From assembly GCF_037126465.1 (NCBI RefSeq), contig NC_088201.1:195990403-196054402 (forward strand): a DNA stretch of 64,000 nt, written 5' to 3'. The position numbers were made by a program, and so were the translations under genes. A model generated the notes under the pieces. That model did no database searches and was not told the DNA's origin. It saw only the letters and a list, made by a program, of their open reading frames with translations. Shown piece after piece: positions 44,322 through 56,456 of the stretch. The DNA is from Ornithodoros turicata. Its lineage: Eukaryota > Arthropoda > Arachnida > Ixodida > Argasidae. Numbering within the stretch: position 1 is the first letter of the stretch; every line of letters begins with the position of its first letter.

Positions 44322-47300
44322 CGCTGGCTTCCCCTGGGTCATTTGACTGGTGGTAGGATGTCGAAGGAATTGGAGAATCAGGTGCAGACCAAACAGTGGT
44401 TTCTGTGTGGCCTGTTAAAACAAGGTTTAGCCTAATGAATTATGGTGGCACTAACCAGTTCTCATTCTTTCTTGCTTAATGAACAAAATGCAATGGAATT
44501 ACAGTGTGAGCTCTGGAACCACCGTCTGTAGTTCATAAAAAGAAATGTACTCCCACTTAGCGCTGGCTTCCCCTGGGTCATTTGACTGGTGGTAGGATGT
44601 CGAAGGAATTGGAGAATCAGGTGCAGACCAAACAGTGGTTTCTGTGTGGCCTGTTAAAAAAAGGTTTAGCATAATGAATTATGGTGGCACTAACCAGTTC
44701 TCATTCTTTCTTGCTTAATGAACAAAATGCAATGGTATTACAGTGTGAGCTCTGGAACCACCGTCTGTAGTTCATGAAAAGAAATGTACTCCCACTTACC
44801 GTTGGCTTCCCCTGGGTCATTTGACTGGTGGTAGGATGTCGAAGGAATTGGAGAATCAGGTGCAGACCAAACAGTGGTTTCTGTGTGGCCTGTTAAAAAA
44901 AGGTTTAGCATAATGAATTATGGTGGTACTAACCAGTTCTCATTCTTTCTTGCTTAATGAACAAAATGCAATGGTATTACAGTGTGAGCTCTGGAACCAC
45001 CGTCTGTAGTTCATAAAAAGAAATGTACTCCCACTTACCGCTGGTTTCCCCTGGGTCATTTGACTGGTGGTAGGATGTCGAAGGAATTGGAGAATCAGGT
45101 GCAGACCAAACAGTGGTTTCTGTGTGGCCTGTTAAAAAAAGGTTTAGCATAATGAATTATGGTGGTACTAACCAGTTCTCATTCTTTCTTGCTTAATGAA
45201 CAAAATGCAATGGTATTACAGTGTGAGCTCTGGAACCACCGTCTGTAGTTCATAAAAAGAAATGTACTCCCACTTACCGCTGGCTTCCCCTGGGTCATTT
45301 GACTGGTGGTAGGATGTCGAAGGAATTGGAGAATCAGGTGCAGACCAAACAGTGGTTTCTGTGTGGCCTGTTAAAAAAAGGTTTAGCATAATGAATTATG
45401 GTGGCACTAACCAGTTCTCATTCTTTCTTGCTTAATGAACAAAATGCAATGGTATTACAGTGTGAGCTCTGGAACCACCGTCTGTAGTTCATAAAAAGAA
45501 ATGTACTCCCACTTAGCGCTGGCTTCCCCTGGGGCATTTGACTGGTGGTAGGATGTCGAAGGAATTGGAGAATCAGGTGCAGACCAAACAGTGGTTTCTG
45601 TGTGGCCTGTTAAAAAAAGGTTTAGCATAATGAATTATGGTGGCACTAACCAGTTCTCATTCTTTCTTGCTTAATGAACAAAATGCAGTGGTATTACAGT
45701 GTGAGCTCTGGAACCACCGTCTGTAGTTCATAAAAAGAAATGTACTCCCACTTAGCGCTGGCTTCCCCTGGGTCATTTGACTGGTGGTATGATGTCGAAG
45801 GAATTGGAGAATCAGGTGCAGACCAAACAGTGGTTTCTGTGTGGCCTGTTAAAAAAAAGGTTTAGCATAATGAATTATGGTGGCACTAACCAGTTCTCAT
45901 TCTTTCTTGCTTAATGAACAAAATGCAATGGTATTACAGTGTGAGCTCTGGAACCACCGTCTGTAGTTCATAAAAAGAAATGTACTCCCACTTAGCGCTG
46001 GCTTCCCCTGGGTCATTTGACTGGTGGTAGGATGTCGAAGGAATTGGAGAATCAGGTGCAGACCAAACAGTGGTTTCTGTGTGGCCTGTTAAAAAAAGGT
46101 TTAGCATAATGAATTATGGTGGTACTAACCAGTTCTCATTCTTTCTTGCTTAATGAACAAAATGCAATGGTATTACAGTGTGAGCTCTGGAACCACCGTC
46201 TGTAGTTCATAAAAAGAAATGTACTCCCACTTAGCGCTGGCTTCCCCTGGGTCATTTGACTGGTGGTAGGATGTCGAAGGAATTGGAGAATCAGGTGCAG
46301 ACCAAACAGTGGTTTCTGTGTGGCCTGTTAAAAAAAGGTTTAGCATAATGAATTATGGTGGCACTAACCAGTTCTCATTCTTTCTTGCTTAATGAACAAA
46401 ATGCAATGGTATTACAGTGTGAGCTCTGGAACCACCGTCTGTAGTTCATAAAAAGAAATGTACTCCCACTTAGCGCTGGCTTCCCCTGGGTCATTTGACT
46501 GGTGGTAGGATGTCGAAGGAATTGGAGAATCAGGTGCAGACCAAACAGTGGTTTCTGTGTGGCCTGTCAAAAAAAGGTTTAGCATAATGAATTATGGTGG
46601 CACTAACCAGTTCTCATTCTTTCTTGCTTAATGAACAAAATGCAATGGTATTACAGTGTGAGCTCTGGAACCACCGTCTGTAGTTCATAAAAAGAAATGT
46701 ACTCCCACTTAGCGCTGGCTTCCCCTGGGGCATTTGACTGGTGGTAGGATGTCGAAGGAATTGGAGAATCAGGTGCAGACCAAACAGTGGTTTCTGTGTG
46801 GCCTGTTAAAAAAAGGTTTAGCATAATGAATTATGGTGGCACTAACCAGTTCTCATTCTTTCTTGCTTAATGAACAAAATGCAATGGTATTACAGTGTGA
46901 GCTCTGGAACCACCGTCTGTAGTTCATGAAAAGAAATGTACTCCCACTTACCGTTGGCTTCCCCTGGGTCATTTGACTGGTGGTAGGATGTCGAAGGAAT
47001 TGGAGAATCAGGTGCAGACCAAACAGTGGTTTCTGTGTGGCCTGTTAAAAAAAGGTTTAGCATAATGAATTATGGTGGTACTAACCAGTTCTCATTCTTT
47101 CTTGCTTAATGAACAAAATGCAATGGTATTACAGTGTGAGCTCTGGAACCACCGTCTGTAGTTCATAAAAAGAAATGTACTCCCACTTAGCGCTGGCTTC
47201 CCCTGGGTCATTTGACTGGTGGTAGGATGTCGAAGGAATTGGAGAATCAGGTGCAGACCAAACAGTGGTTTCTGTGTGGCCTGTTAAAAAAAGGTTTAGC

Positions 47301-50300
47301 ATAATGAATTATGGTGGTACTAACCAGTTCTCATTCTTTCTTGCTTAATGAACAAAATGCAATGGTATTACAGTGTGAGCTCTGGAACCACCGTCTGTAG
47401 TTCATAAAAAGAAATGTACTCCCACTTAGCGCTGGCTTCCCCTGGGTCATTTGACTGGTGGTAGGATGTCGAAGGAATTGGAGAATCAGGTGCAGACCAA
47501 ACAGTGGTTTCTGTGTGGCCTGTTAAAAAAAGGTTTAGCATAATGAATTATGGTGGCACTAACCAGTTCTCATTCTTTCTTGCTTAATGAACAAAATGCA
47601 ATGGTATTACAGTGTGAGCTCTGGAACCACCGTCTGTAGTTCATAAAAAGAAATGTACTCCCACTTAGCGCTGGCTTCCCCTGGGGCATTTGACTGGTGG
47701 TAGGATGTCGAAGGAATTGGAGAATCAGGTGCAGACCAAACAGTGGTTTCTGTGTGGCCTGTCAAAAAAAGGTTTAGCATAATGAATTATGGTGGCACTA
47801 ACCAGTTCTCATTCTTTCTTGCTTAATGAACAAAATGCAATGGTATTACAGTGTGAGCTCTGGAACCACCGTCTGTAGTTCATAAAAAGAAATGTACTCC
47901 CACTTAGCGCTGGCTTCCCCTGGGGCATTTGACTGGTGGTAGGATGTCGAAGGAATTGGAGAATCAGGTGCAGACCAAACAGTGGTTTCTGTGTGGCCTG
48001 TTAAAAAAAGGTTTAGCATAATGAATTATGGTGGCACTAACCAGTTCTCATTCTTTCTTGCTTAATGAACAAAATGCAATGGTATTACAGTGTGAGCTCT
48101 GGAACCACCGTCTGTAGTTCATGAAAAGAAATGTACTCCCACTTACCGTTGGCTTCCCCTGGGTCATTTGACTGGTGGTAGGATGTCGAAGGAATTGGAG
48201 AATCAGGTGCAGACCAAACAGTGGTTTCTGTGTGGCCTGTTAAAAAAAGGTTTAGCATAATGAATTATGGTGGTACTAACCAGTTCTCATTCTTTCTTGC
48301 TTAATGAACAAAATGCAATGGTATTACAGTGTGAGCTCTGGAACCACCGTCTGTAGTTCATAAAAAGAAATGTACTCCCACTTACCGCTGGCTTCCCCTG
48401 GGTCATTTGACTGGTGGTAGGATGTCGAAGGAATTGGAGAATCAGGTGCAGACCAAACAGTGGTTTCTGTGTGGCCTGTTAAAAAAAGGTTTAGCATAAT
48501 GAATTATGGTGGTACTAACCAGTTCTCATTCTTTCTTGCTTAATGAACAAAATTCAATGGTATTACAGTGTGAGCTCTGGAACCACCGTCTGTAGTTCAT
48601 AAAAAGAAATGTACTCCCACTTACCGCTGGCTTCCCCTGGGTCATTTGACTGGTGGTAGGATGTCGAAGGAATTGGAGAATCAGGTGCAGACCAAACAGT
48701 GGTTTCTGTGTGGCCTGTTAAAAAAAGGTTTAGCATAATGAATTATGGTGGCACTAACCAGTTCTCATTCTTTCTTGCTTAATGAACAAAATGCAATGGT
48801 ATTACAGTGTGAGCTCTGGAACCACCGTCTGTAGTTCATAAAAAGAAATGTACTCCCACTTAGCGCTGGCTTCCCCTGGGGCATTTGACTGGTGGTAGGA
48901 TGTCGAAGGAATTGGAGAATCAGGTGCAGACCAAACAGTGGTTTCTGTGTGGCCTGTTAAAAAAAGGTTTAGCATAATGAATTATGGTGGCACTAACCAG
49001 TTCTCATTCTTTCTTGCTTAATGAACAAAATGCAGTGGTATTACAGTGTGAGCTCTGGAACCACCGTCTGTAGTTCATAAAAAGAAATGTACTCCCACTT
49101 AGCGCTGGCTTCCCCTGGGTCATTTGACTGGTGGTATGATGTCGAAGGAATTGGAGAATCAGGTGCAGACCAAACAGTGGTTTCTGTGTGGCCTGTTAAA
49201 AAAAGGTTTAGCATAATGAATTATGGTGGCACTAACCAGTTCTCATTCTTTCTTGCTTAATGAACAAAATGCAATGGTATTACAGTGTGAGCTCTGGAAC
49301 CACCGTCTGTAGTTCATAAAAAGAAATGTACTCCCACTTAGCGCTGGCTTCCCCTGGGTCATTTGACTGGTGGTAGGATGTCGAAGGAATTGGAGAATCA
49401 GGTGCAGACCAAACAGTGGTTTCTGTGTGGCCTGTTAAAAAAAGGTTTAGCATAATGAATTATGGTGGTACTAACCAGTTCTCATTCTTTCTTGCTTAAT
49501 GAACAAAATGCAATGGTATTACAGTGTGAGCTCTGGAACCACCGTCTGTAGTTCATAAAAAGAAATGTACTCCCACTTACCGCTGGCTTCCCCTGGGTCA
49601 TTTGACTGGTGGTAGGATGTCGAAGGAATTGGAGAATCAGGTGCAGACCAAACAGTGGTTTCTGTGTGGCCTGTTAAAAAAAGGTTTAGCATAATGAATT
49701 ATGGTGGCACTAACCAGTTCTCATTCTTTCTTGCTTAATGAACAAAATGCAATGGTATTACAGTGTGAGCTCTGGAACCACCGTCTGTAGTTCATAAAAA
49801 GAAATGTACTCCCACTTAGCGCTGGCTTCCCCTGGGGCATTTGACTGGTGGTAGGATGTCGAAGGAATTGGAGAATCAGGTGCAGACCAAACAGTGGTTT
49901 CTGTGTGGCCTGTTAAAAAAAGGTTTAGCATAATGAATTATGGTGGCACTAACCAGTTCTCATTCTTTCTTGCTTAATGAACAAAATGCAGTGGTATTAC
50001 AGTGTGAGCTCTGGAACCACCGTCTGTAGTTCATAAAAAGAAATGTACTCCCACTTAGCGCTGGCTTCCCCTGGGTCATTTGACTGGTGGTAGGATGTCG
50101 AAGGAATTGGAGAATCAGGTGCAGACCAAACAGTGGTTTCTGTGTGGCCTGTTAAAAAAAGGTTTAGCATAATGAATTATGGTGGCACTAACCAGTTCTC
50201 ATTCTTTCTTGCTTAATGAACAAAATGCAATGGTATTACAGTGTGAGCTCTGGAACCACCGTCTGTAGTTCATAAAAAGAAATGTACTCCCACTTAGCGC

Positions 50301-53300
50301 TGGCTTCCCCTGGGTCATTTGACTGGTGGTAGGATGTCGAAGGAATTGGAGAATCAGGTGCAGACCAAACAGTGGTTTCTGTGTGGCCTGTCAAAAAAAG
50401 GTTTAGCATAATGAATTATGGTGGCACTAACCAGTTCTCATTCTTTCTTGCTTAATGAACAAAATGCAATGGTATTACAGTGTGAGCTCTGGAACCACCG
50501 TCTGTCGTTCATAAAAAGAAATGTACTCCCACTTAGCGCTGGCTTCCCCTGGGGCATTTGACTGGTGGTAGGATGTCGAAGGAATTGGAGAATCAGGTGC
50601 AGACCAAACAGTGGTTTCTGTGTGGCCTGTTAAAAAAAGGTTTAGCATAATGAATTATGGTGGCACTAACCAGTTCTCATTCTTTCTTGCTTAATGAACA
50701 AAATGCAGTGGTATTACAGTGTGAGCTCTGGAACCACCGTCTGTAGTTCATAAAAAGAAATGTACTCCCACTTAGCGCTGGCTTCCCCTGGGTCATTTGA
50801 CTGGTGGTAGGATGTCGAAGGAATTGGAGAATCAGGTGCAGACCAAACAGTGGTTTCTGTGTGGCCTGTTAAAAAAAGGTTTAGCATAATGAATTATGGT
50901 GGCACTAACCAGTTCTCATTCTTTCTTGCTTAATGAACAAAATGCAATGGTATTACAGTGTGAGCTCTGGAACCACCGTCTGTAGTTCATAAAAAGAAAT
51001 GTACTCCCACTTAGCGCTGGCTTCCCCTGGGTCATTTGACTGGTGGTAGGATGTCGAAGGAATTGGAGAATCAGGTGCAGACCAAACAGTGGTTTCTGTG
51101 TGGCCTGTTAAAAAAAGGTTTAGCATAATGAATTATGGTGGCACTAACCAGTTCTCATTCTTTCTTGCTTAATGAACAAAATGCAATGGTATTACAGTGT
51201 GAGCTCTGGAACCACCGTCTGTAGTTCATAAAAAGAAATGTACTCCCACTTAGCGCTGGCTTCCCCTGGGTCATTTGACTGGTGGTATGATGTCGAAGGA
51301 ATTGGAGAATCAGGTGCAGACCAAACAGTGGTTTCTGTGTGGCCTGTTAAAAAAAGGTTTAGCATAATGAATTATGGTGGCACTAACCAGTTCTCATTCT
51401 TTCTTGCTTAATGAACAAAATGCAATGGTATTACAGTGTGAGCTCTGGAACCACCGTCTGTAGTTCATAAAAAGAAATGTACTCCCACTTAGCGCTGGCT
51501 TCCCCTGGGTCATTTGACTGGTGGTAGGATGTCGAAGGAATTGGAGAATCAGGTGCAGACCAAACAGTGGTTTCTGTGTGGCCTGTTAAAAAAAAGGTTT
51601 AGCATAATGAATTATGGTGGTACTAACCAGTTCTCATTCTTTCTTGCTTAATGAACAAAATGCAATGGTATTACAGTGTGAGCTCTGGAACCACCGTCTG
51701 TAGTTCATAAAAAGAAATGTACTCCCACTTGGCGCTGGCTTCCCCTGGGTCATTTGACTGGTGGTAGGATGTCGAAGGAATTGGAGAATCAGGTGCAGAC
51801 CAAACAGTGGTTTCTGTGTGGCCTGTTAATAAAGGTTTAGCATAATGAATTATGGTGGCACTAACCAGTTCTCATTCTTTCTTGCTTAATGAACAAAATG
51901 CAATGGTATTACAGTGTGAGCTCTGGAACCACCGTCTGTAGTTCATAAAAAGAAATGTACTCCCACTTAGCGCTGGCTTCCCCTGGGTCATTTGACTGGT
52001 GGTAGGATGTCGAAGGAATTGGAGAATCAGGTGCAGACCAAACAGTGGTTTCTGTGTGGCCTGTTAAAAAAAGGTTTAGCATAATGAATTATGGTGGCAC
52101 TAACCAGTTCTCATTCTTTCTTGCTTAATGAAAAAAATGCAATGGTATTACAGTGTGAGCTCTGGAACCACCGTCCGTAGTTCATAAAAAGAAATGTACT
52201 CCCACTTAGCGCTGGCTTCCCCTGGGTCATTTGACTGGTGGTAGGATGCCGAAGGAATTGGAGAATCAGGTGCAGACCAAACAGTGGTTTCTGTGTGGCC
52301 TGTTAAAAAAAGGTTTAGCATAATGAATTATGGTGGCACTAACCAGTTCTCATTCTTTCTTGCCTAATGAAAAAAATGCAATGGTATTACAGTGTGAGCT
52401 CTGGCACCACCGTCTGTAGTTCATAAAAAGAAATGTACTTCCACTCACCGCTGGCTTCCCCTGGGTCATTTGACTGGTGGTAGGATGCCGAAGGAATTGG
52501 AGAATCAGGTGCAGACCAAACAGTGGTTTCTGTGTGGCCTGTTACAAAAAGGTTTAGCATAATGAATTATGGTGGCACTAACCAGTTCTCATTCTTTCTT
52601 GCTTAATGAACAAAATGCAATGGTATTACACTGTGAGCTCTGGCACCACCGTCTGTAGTTCATAAAAAGAAATGTACTTCCACTCACCGCTGGCTTCCCC
52701 TGGGTCATTTGACTGGTGGGAGGATGTCGAAGGAATTGGAGAATCAGGTGCAGACCAAACAGTGGTTTCTGTGTGGCCTGTTAAAAAAAGGTTTAGCATA
52801 ATGAATTATGATGGCACTAACCAGTTCTCATTCTTTCTTGCTTAATGAACAAAATGCAATGGTATTACAGTGTGAGCTCTGGCACCACCGTCTGTAGTTC
52901 ATAAAAAGAAATGTACTTCCACTCACCGCTGGCTTCCCCTGGGTCATTTGACTGGTGGGAGGATGTCGAAGGAATTGGAGAATCAGGTGCAGACCAAACA
53001 GTGGTTTCTGTGTGGCCTGTTAAAAAAAGGTTTAGCATAATGAATTATGGTGGCACTAACCAGTTCTCATTCTTTCTTGCTTAATGAACAAAATGCAATG
53101 GTATTACAGTGTGAGCTCTGGCACCACCGTCTGTAGTTCATAAAAAGAAATGTACTTCCACTCACCGCTGGCTTCCCCTGGGTCATTTGACTGGTGGGAG
53201 GATGTCGAAGGAATTGGAGAATCAGGTGCAGACCAAACAGTGGTTTCTGTGTGGCCTGTTACAAAAAGGTTTAGCATAATGAATTATGGTGGCACTAACC

Positions 53301-54838
53301 AGTTCTCATTCTTTCTTGCTTAATGAACAAAATGCAATGGTATTACAGTGTGAGCTCTGGCACCACCGTCTGTAGTTCATAAAAAGAAATGTACTTCCAC
53401 TCACCGCTGGCTTCCCCTGGGTCATTTGACTGGTGGGAGGATGTCGAAGGAATTGGAGAATCAGGTGCAGACCAAACAGTGGTTTCTGTGTGGCCTGTTA
53501 AAAAAAGGTTTAGCATAATGAATTATGATGGCACTAACCAGTTCTCATTCTTTCTTGCTTAATGAACAAAATGCAATGGTATTACAGTGTGAGCTCTGGC
53601 ACCACCGTCTGTAGTTCATAAAAAGAAATGTACTTCCACTCACCGCTGGCTTCCCCTGGGTCATTTGACTGGTGGGAGGATGTCGAAGGAATTGGAGAAT
53701 CAGGTGCAGACCAAACAGTGGTTTCTGTGTGGCGTGTTAAAAAAAGGTTTAGCATAATGAATTATGGTGGCACTAACCAGTTCTCATTCTTTCTTGCTTA
53801 ATGAACAAAATGCAATGGTATTACAGTGTGAGCTCTGGCACCACCGTCTGTAGTTCATAAAAAGAAATGTACTTCCACTCACCGCTGGCTTCCCCTGGGT
53901 CATTTGACTGGTGGGAGGATGTCGAAGGAATTGGAGAATCAGGTGCAGACCAAACAGTGGTTTCTGTGTGGCCTGTTACAAAAAGGTTTAGCATAATGAA
54001 TTATGGTGGCACTAACCAGTTCTCATTCTTTCTTGCTTAATGAACAAAATGCAATGGTATTACAGTGTGAGCTCTGGCACCACCGTCTGTAGTTCATAAA
54101 AAGAAATGTACTTCCACTCACCGCTGGCTTCCCCTGGGTCATTTGACTGGTGGGAGGATGTCGAAGGAATTGGAGAATCAGGTGCAGACCAAACAGTGGT
54201 TTCTGTGTGGCCTGTTAAAAAAAGGTTTAGCATAATGAATTATGATGGCACTAACCAGTTCTCATTCTTTCTTGCTTAATGAACAAAATGCAATGGTATT
54301 ACAGTGTGAGCTCTGGCACCACCGTCTGTAGTTCATAAAAAGAAATGTACTTCCACTCACCGCTGGCTTCCCCTGGGTCATTTGACTGGTGGGAGGATGT
54401 CGAAGGAATTGGAGAATCAGGTGCAGACCAAACAGTGGTTTCTGTGTGGCCTGTTACAAAAAGGTTTAGCATAATGAATTATGGTGGCACTAACCAGTTC
54501 TCATTCTTTCTTGCTTAATGAACAAAATGCAATGGTATTACAGTGTGAGCTCTGGAACCACCGTCTGTAGTTCATAAAAAGAAATGTACTCCCACTTAGC
54601 GCTGGCTTCCCCTGGGTCATTTGACTGGTGGTAGGGTGTCGAAGGAATTGGAGAATCAGGTGCAGACCAAACAGTGGTTTCTGTGTGGCCTGTTAAAAAA
54701 AGGTTTAGCATAATGAATTATGATGGCACTAACCAGTTCTCATTCTTTCTTGCTTAATGAACAAAACGCAATGGTATTACAGTGTGAGCTCTGGCACCAC
54801 TGTCTGTAGTCCATAAAAAGAAATGACTTCCACTTACC
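44322..54838 (-). CDS. array of 90-nt phase-1 exons coding a 30-residue repeat
   Basis: The lowest exon is 44322-44411; the others repeat every 239 bp. Ninety nucleotides with 1-1 phase keep the frame through any number of units. In phase 1 the peptide is G-HTETTVWSAPDSP, then IPSTSYHQSNDPGEAS, rich in Ser, Thr and Pro, resembling linker or mucin-like repeats. The diverged unit at 54838-54928 keeps SAP.SP.PST.Y in this phase while another phase has an early stop, which supports phase 1 as the original frame. Canonical donors occur in 19 of 45 units, including nine in a row near 52.4-54.4 kb with GTGAGT. 26 units have a broken donor, almost all GT to CT. One unit near 53.73 kb has a broken acceptor (AC). 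Expression is not shown. Confidence 0.6.
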
Positions 54839-54928
54839 GCTGACTTCCCCTGGGTCATTTTACTGGAGGATAGGGTGTTGATGGAGTTGGTGAGTGAGGT
54901 GCAGACACTTGAACATGTTCTACTCGGC
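54838..54928 (-). pseudogene. diverged edge unit of the exon array
   Basis: Aligned with the 90-nt exon it has 91 nt, a GG instead of AG at the acceptor, and a one-base insertion that brings TGA into phase 1. The donor GTAAGT is intact. The conserved SAP.SP.PST.Y pattern before the frameshift suggests an old functional exon that later decayed at the edge of the array. Confidence 0.55.
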
Positions 54929-55490
54929 CCGTAACAGAAGCATGAGTCAGAAGTCATGGAGCAGGTGCTTCATTCTTTGTTTCCCCTTTTGTTAAATCGA
55001 AAAACAAATATCTATATGCAACATTTCTGAACAGAATAGTATGCGTCTAACGGGCTGCTATACAGGGTTTGACAGGTGCACCCTGAATCAGTGGGTTATC
55101 CCGACCTTCAACATCCCGCAAATGTTTGACAATGACCCCCCCCCCCCATCCCCGCGAAAAAAGGGGGAAAAACCTCCCTGTATTACAGTTACAATGTAAC
55201 TGCGCCCCCATTCTTTTTTCCTTTTTTGATAAACTGCTGCTCAATGTTAAATCCAAAATGAAAAGCACACAGCGGCTCTGCAAAAACCTTGCGGGGGATT
55301 ATATTCTGACCGCCATGTTTCAATAGCATTATGCATTCAATGTATCCTTGTCGACATCTAGGCTATGCATGTTAATATAACAGAAACCCCTTGTAAGAAG
55401 GAATGTTACGGAGACGTCGCCAAATATTTAGGAGATTTAGAGAGGGCAAAGATAAATAACTGGGCTTGCTGTCCATTGTTCACTGACAAG
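54929..55490. other. intron-like sequence between exon array and hAT element
   Basis: No domain-bearing frame is seen. It includes a C-run at 55137-55147 and a short TACAGGG/CACCCTGAA imperfect inverted pair at 55060-55090. The first part is recognisably related to the intron of the array units (CAAAGAATGAAGC against AAGAAAGAATGAG on the minus strand). Confidence 0.4.
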
Positions 55491-55987
55491 CAGTGATGGC
55501 CAGTACTTAACTACATGTAGTTAAACTACCTGATTGTAGTTAAAAAGTAGTTTTCAACTACTTGCAGAAATGTAGTGGGAAACTACTAGTGAAACTACTA
55601 TGCAGAGTAGTTAACTACTGTAGTTAGGTTACTGCAGGTGCCAACTACTTTCGATTTTGCCACAAGCTTTACGGCACGATTGTGCTTCCAACTTTTAACC
55701 ATAATGGAGGTGCAAAGCAATTGTGCAGTGCATGTGTACTAAATCTTCCCTTTATCGCTGCTTGTGATTCATATTTAGGTGTCCAAGAACACTACAGAAT
55801 GGGATTGGTGTTGATGGACAACGTTAAGTACTTATATAGATGTAGTTAAAATACACTGCAGTAGTTAAACAAGTAGTTTTAACTGCCTCCCCTGAAAAGT
55901 AGTTGAACTACTAGTTAAACTGGTCCATCGCGACGTAGTTAGTAGTTAGAGTTAAACTACTGTATACGTAGTTAGTGGCCATCACTG
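55491..55987. mobile_element. hAT-type MITE with 8-bp duplication
   Basis: The ends CAGTGATGGCCA and TGGCCATCACTG are perfect 12-bp inverted repeats. The element is flanked by CTGACAAG (55483-55490 and 55988-55995), exactly 8 bp. Both halves contain dense AGTAGTTAACTAC-like palindromic words. At 497 bp with no coding region it is a non-autonomous hAT. It lies in the presumed intron between THAP exon 2 and the exon array. Confidence 0.88.
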
Positions 55988-56027
55988 CTGACAAGGATAG
56001 AGGCGTCAGTCACTCAAAAAGACTCAC

Positions 56028-56052
56028 CCGCTATCATTGAAGGGCAACGCTG
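56028..56052 (-). CDS. distal end of THAP gene exon 2
   Basis: On the minus strand, directly after the end of the foldback element, the sequence GCGTTGCCCTTCAATGATAG leads to GCGG followed by the donor GTGAGT (56027-56022). If the foldback element is removed without residual target duplication, the exon-2 frame continues as RCPSMIA and ends in phase 1. That is the phase needed to enter the 90-nt array exons. Joining across the element is inference; a target duplication not divisible by three would alter the phase. Confidence 0.45.
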
Positions 56053-56180
56053 CAGGGTAGTTTCATTTTAAATCGAACAACATGTGAAAGTCGTATTTTT
56101 TAATTCGCAGAGAAACAATATATGTTAGATGACAGCTCAAACGGCGCAAATCGCGCCACGTGCGACGCTCGTGCGTGGAG

Positions 56181-56394
56181 TGTTGGGCTGTATCTTTTGC
56201 GTCTAGCGCAAATCCTTTTAGTTTCGGATTAGTTATCTTTTAATAATAAAAGGCCCGAGCAGCGCGATGTGTGTGATGACAAAGTGGTGTACCACATTCT
56301 CTCGCTGACTGGACCGAACTGGATGTCTGACTGATGCTCTCTCGGTAGTGTTGAAGCCACACGCACAGATTGTCCACGGCATAAAACCTCAACA
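56181..56394 (+). repeat. Copia 5' LTR
   Basis: Begins TGTTGGGCTGTATCTTTTGC and ends ATAAAACCTCAACA. ATAAAA near the end may serve as part of the polyadenylation context, and TAATAATAAAAGG at 56240-56252 is another candidate. It pairs with 57801-58014 at one mismatch. Confidence 0.93.
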
Positions 56395-56396
56395 AA

Positions 56397-56410
56397 GGTT
56401 ATGGGCCCAT
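56397..56410 (+). other. Copia primer-binding site for initiator-tRNA half
   Basis: GGTTATGGGCCCAT starts two bases after the LTR. It complements the anticodon-arm region of initiator methionine tRNA (ATGGGCCCATAACC), not the CCA 3' end. Use of a half-tRNA-iMet primer is established for Drosophila copia. Confidence 0.75.
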
Positions 56411-56456
56411 ACACTGGCCCAAGACTGTTGCCGTAGGGACATCGCAGGTTGAAGGC

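Larger units (their letters stand above)
44290..54928 (-). repeat. 45-unit, 239-bp tandem array of exon-intron units
   Basis: Head-to-tail units start with AGTTCATAAAAAGAAATGTA at 44291, 44530, 44769, 45008 and so on to 54808, with a constant period of 239 bp apart from A-run length changes. Units are almost identical, with a few recurrent variants. The last (54808-54928) is strongly diverged. On the minus strand each unit has a CCTTTTTTTAACAG acceptor, a 90-nt open segment and a donor position (GTAAGT, GTGAGT, or the broken CTAAGT). Variant combinations recur in blocks, so whole groups of units were duplicated. No frame of 60 codons or more runs through the array because the intron part has stops. 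Confidence 0.95.

Noticed and set aside
44085..44342. 86-codon minus frame reading from the first array exon into its intron (MTQGKPAVSGS...)
   Set aside because: It reads across the GTAAGT donor in phase 0, and the same frame meets TAG in the diverged unit. I prefer phase-1 splicing and use only the part below 44152 as a candidate terminal exon.
44290..54928. CRISPR-like array
   Set aside because: Repeats are 239 bp, head to tail without unique spacers, in a eukaryotic context.
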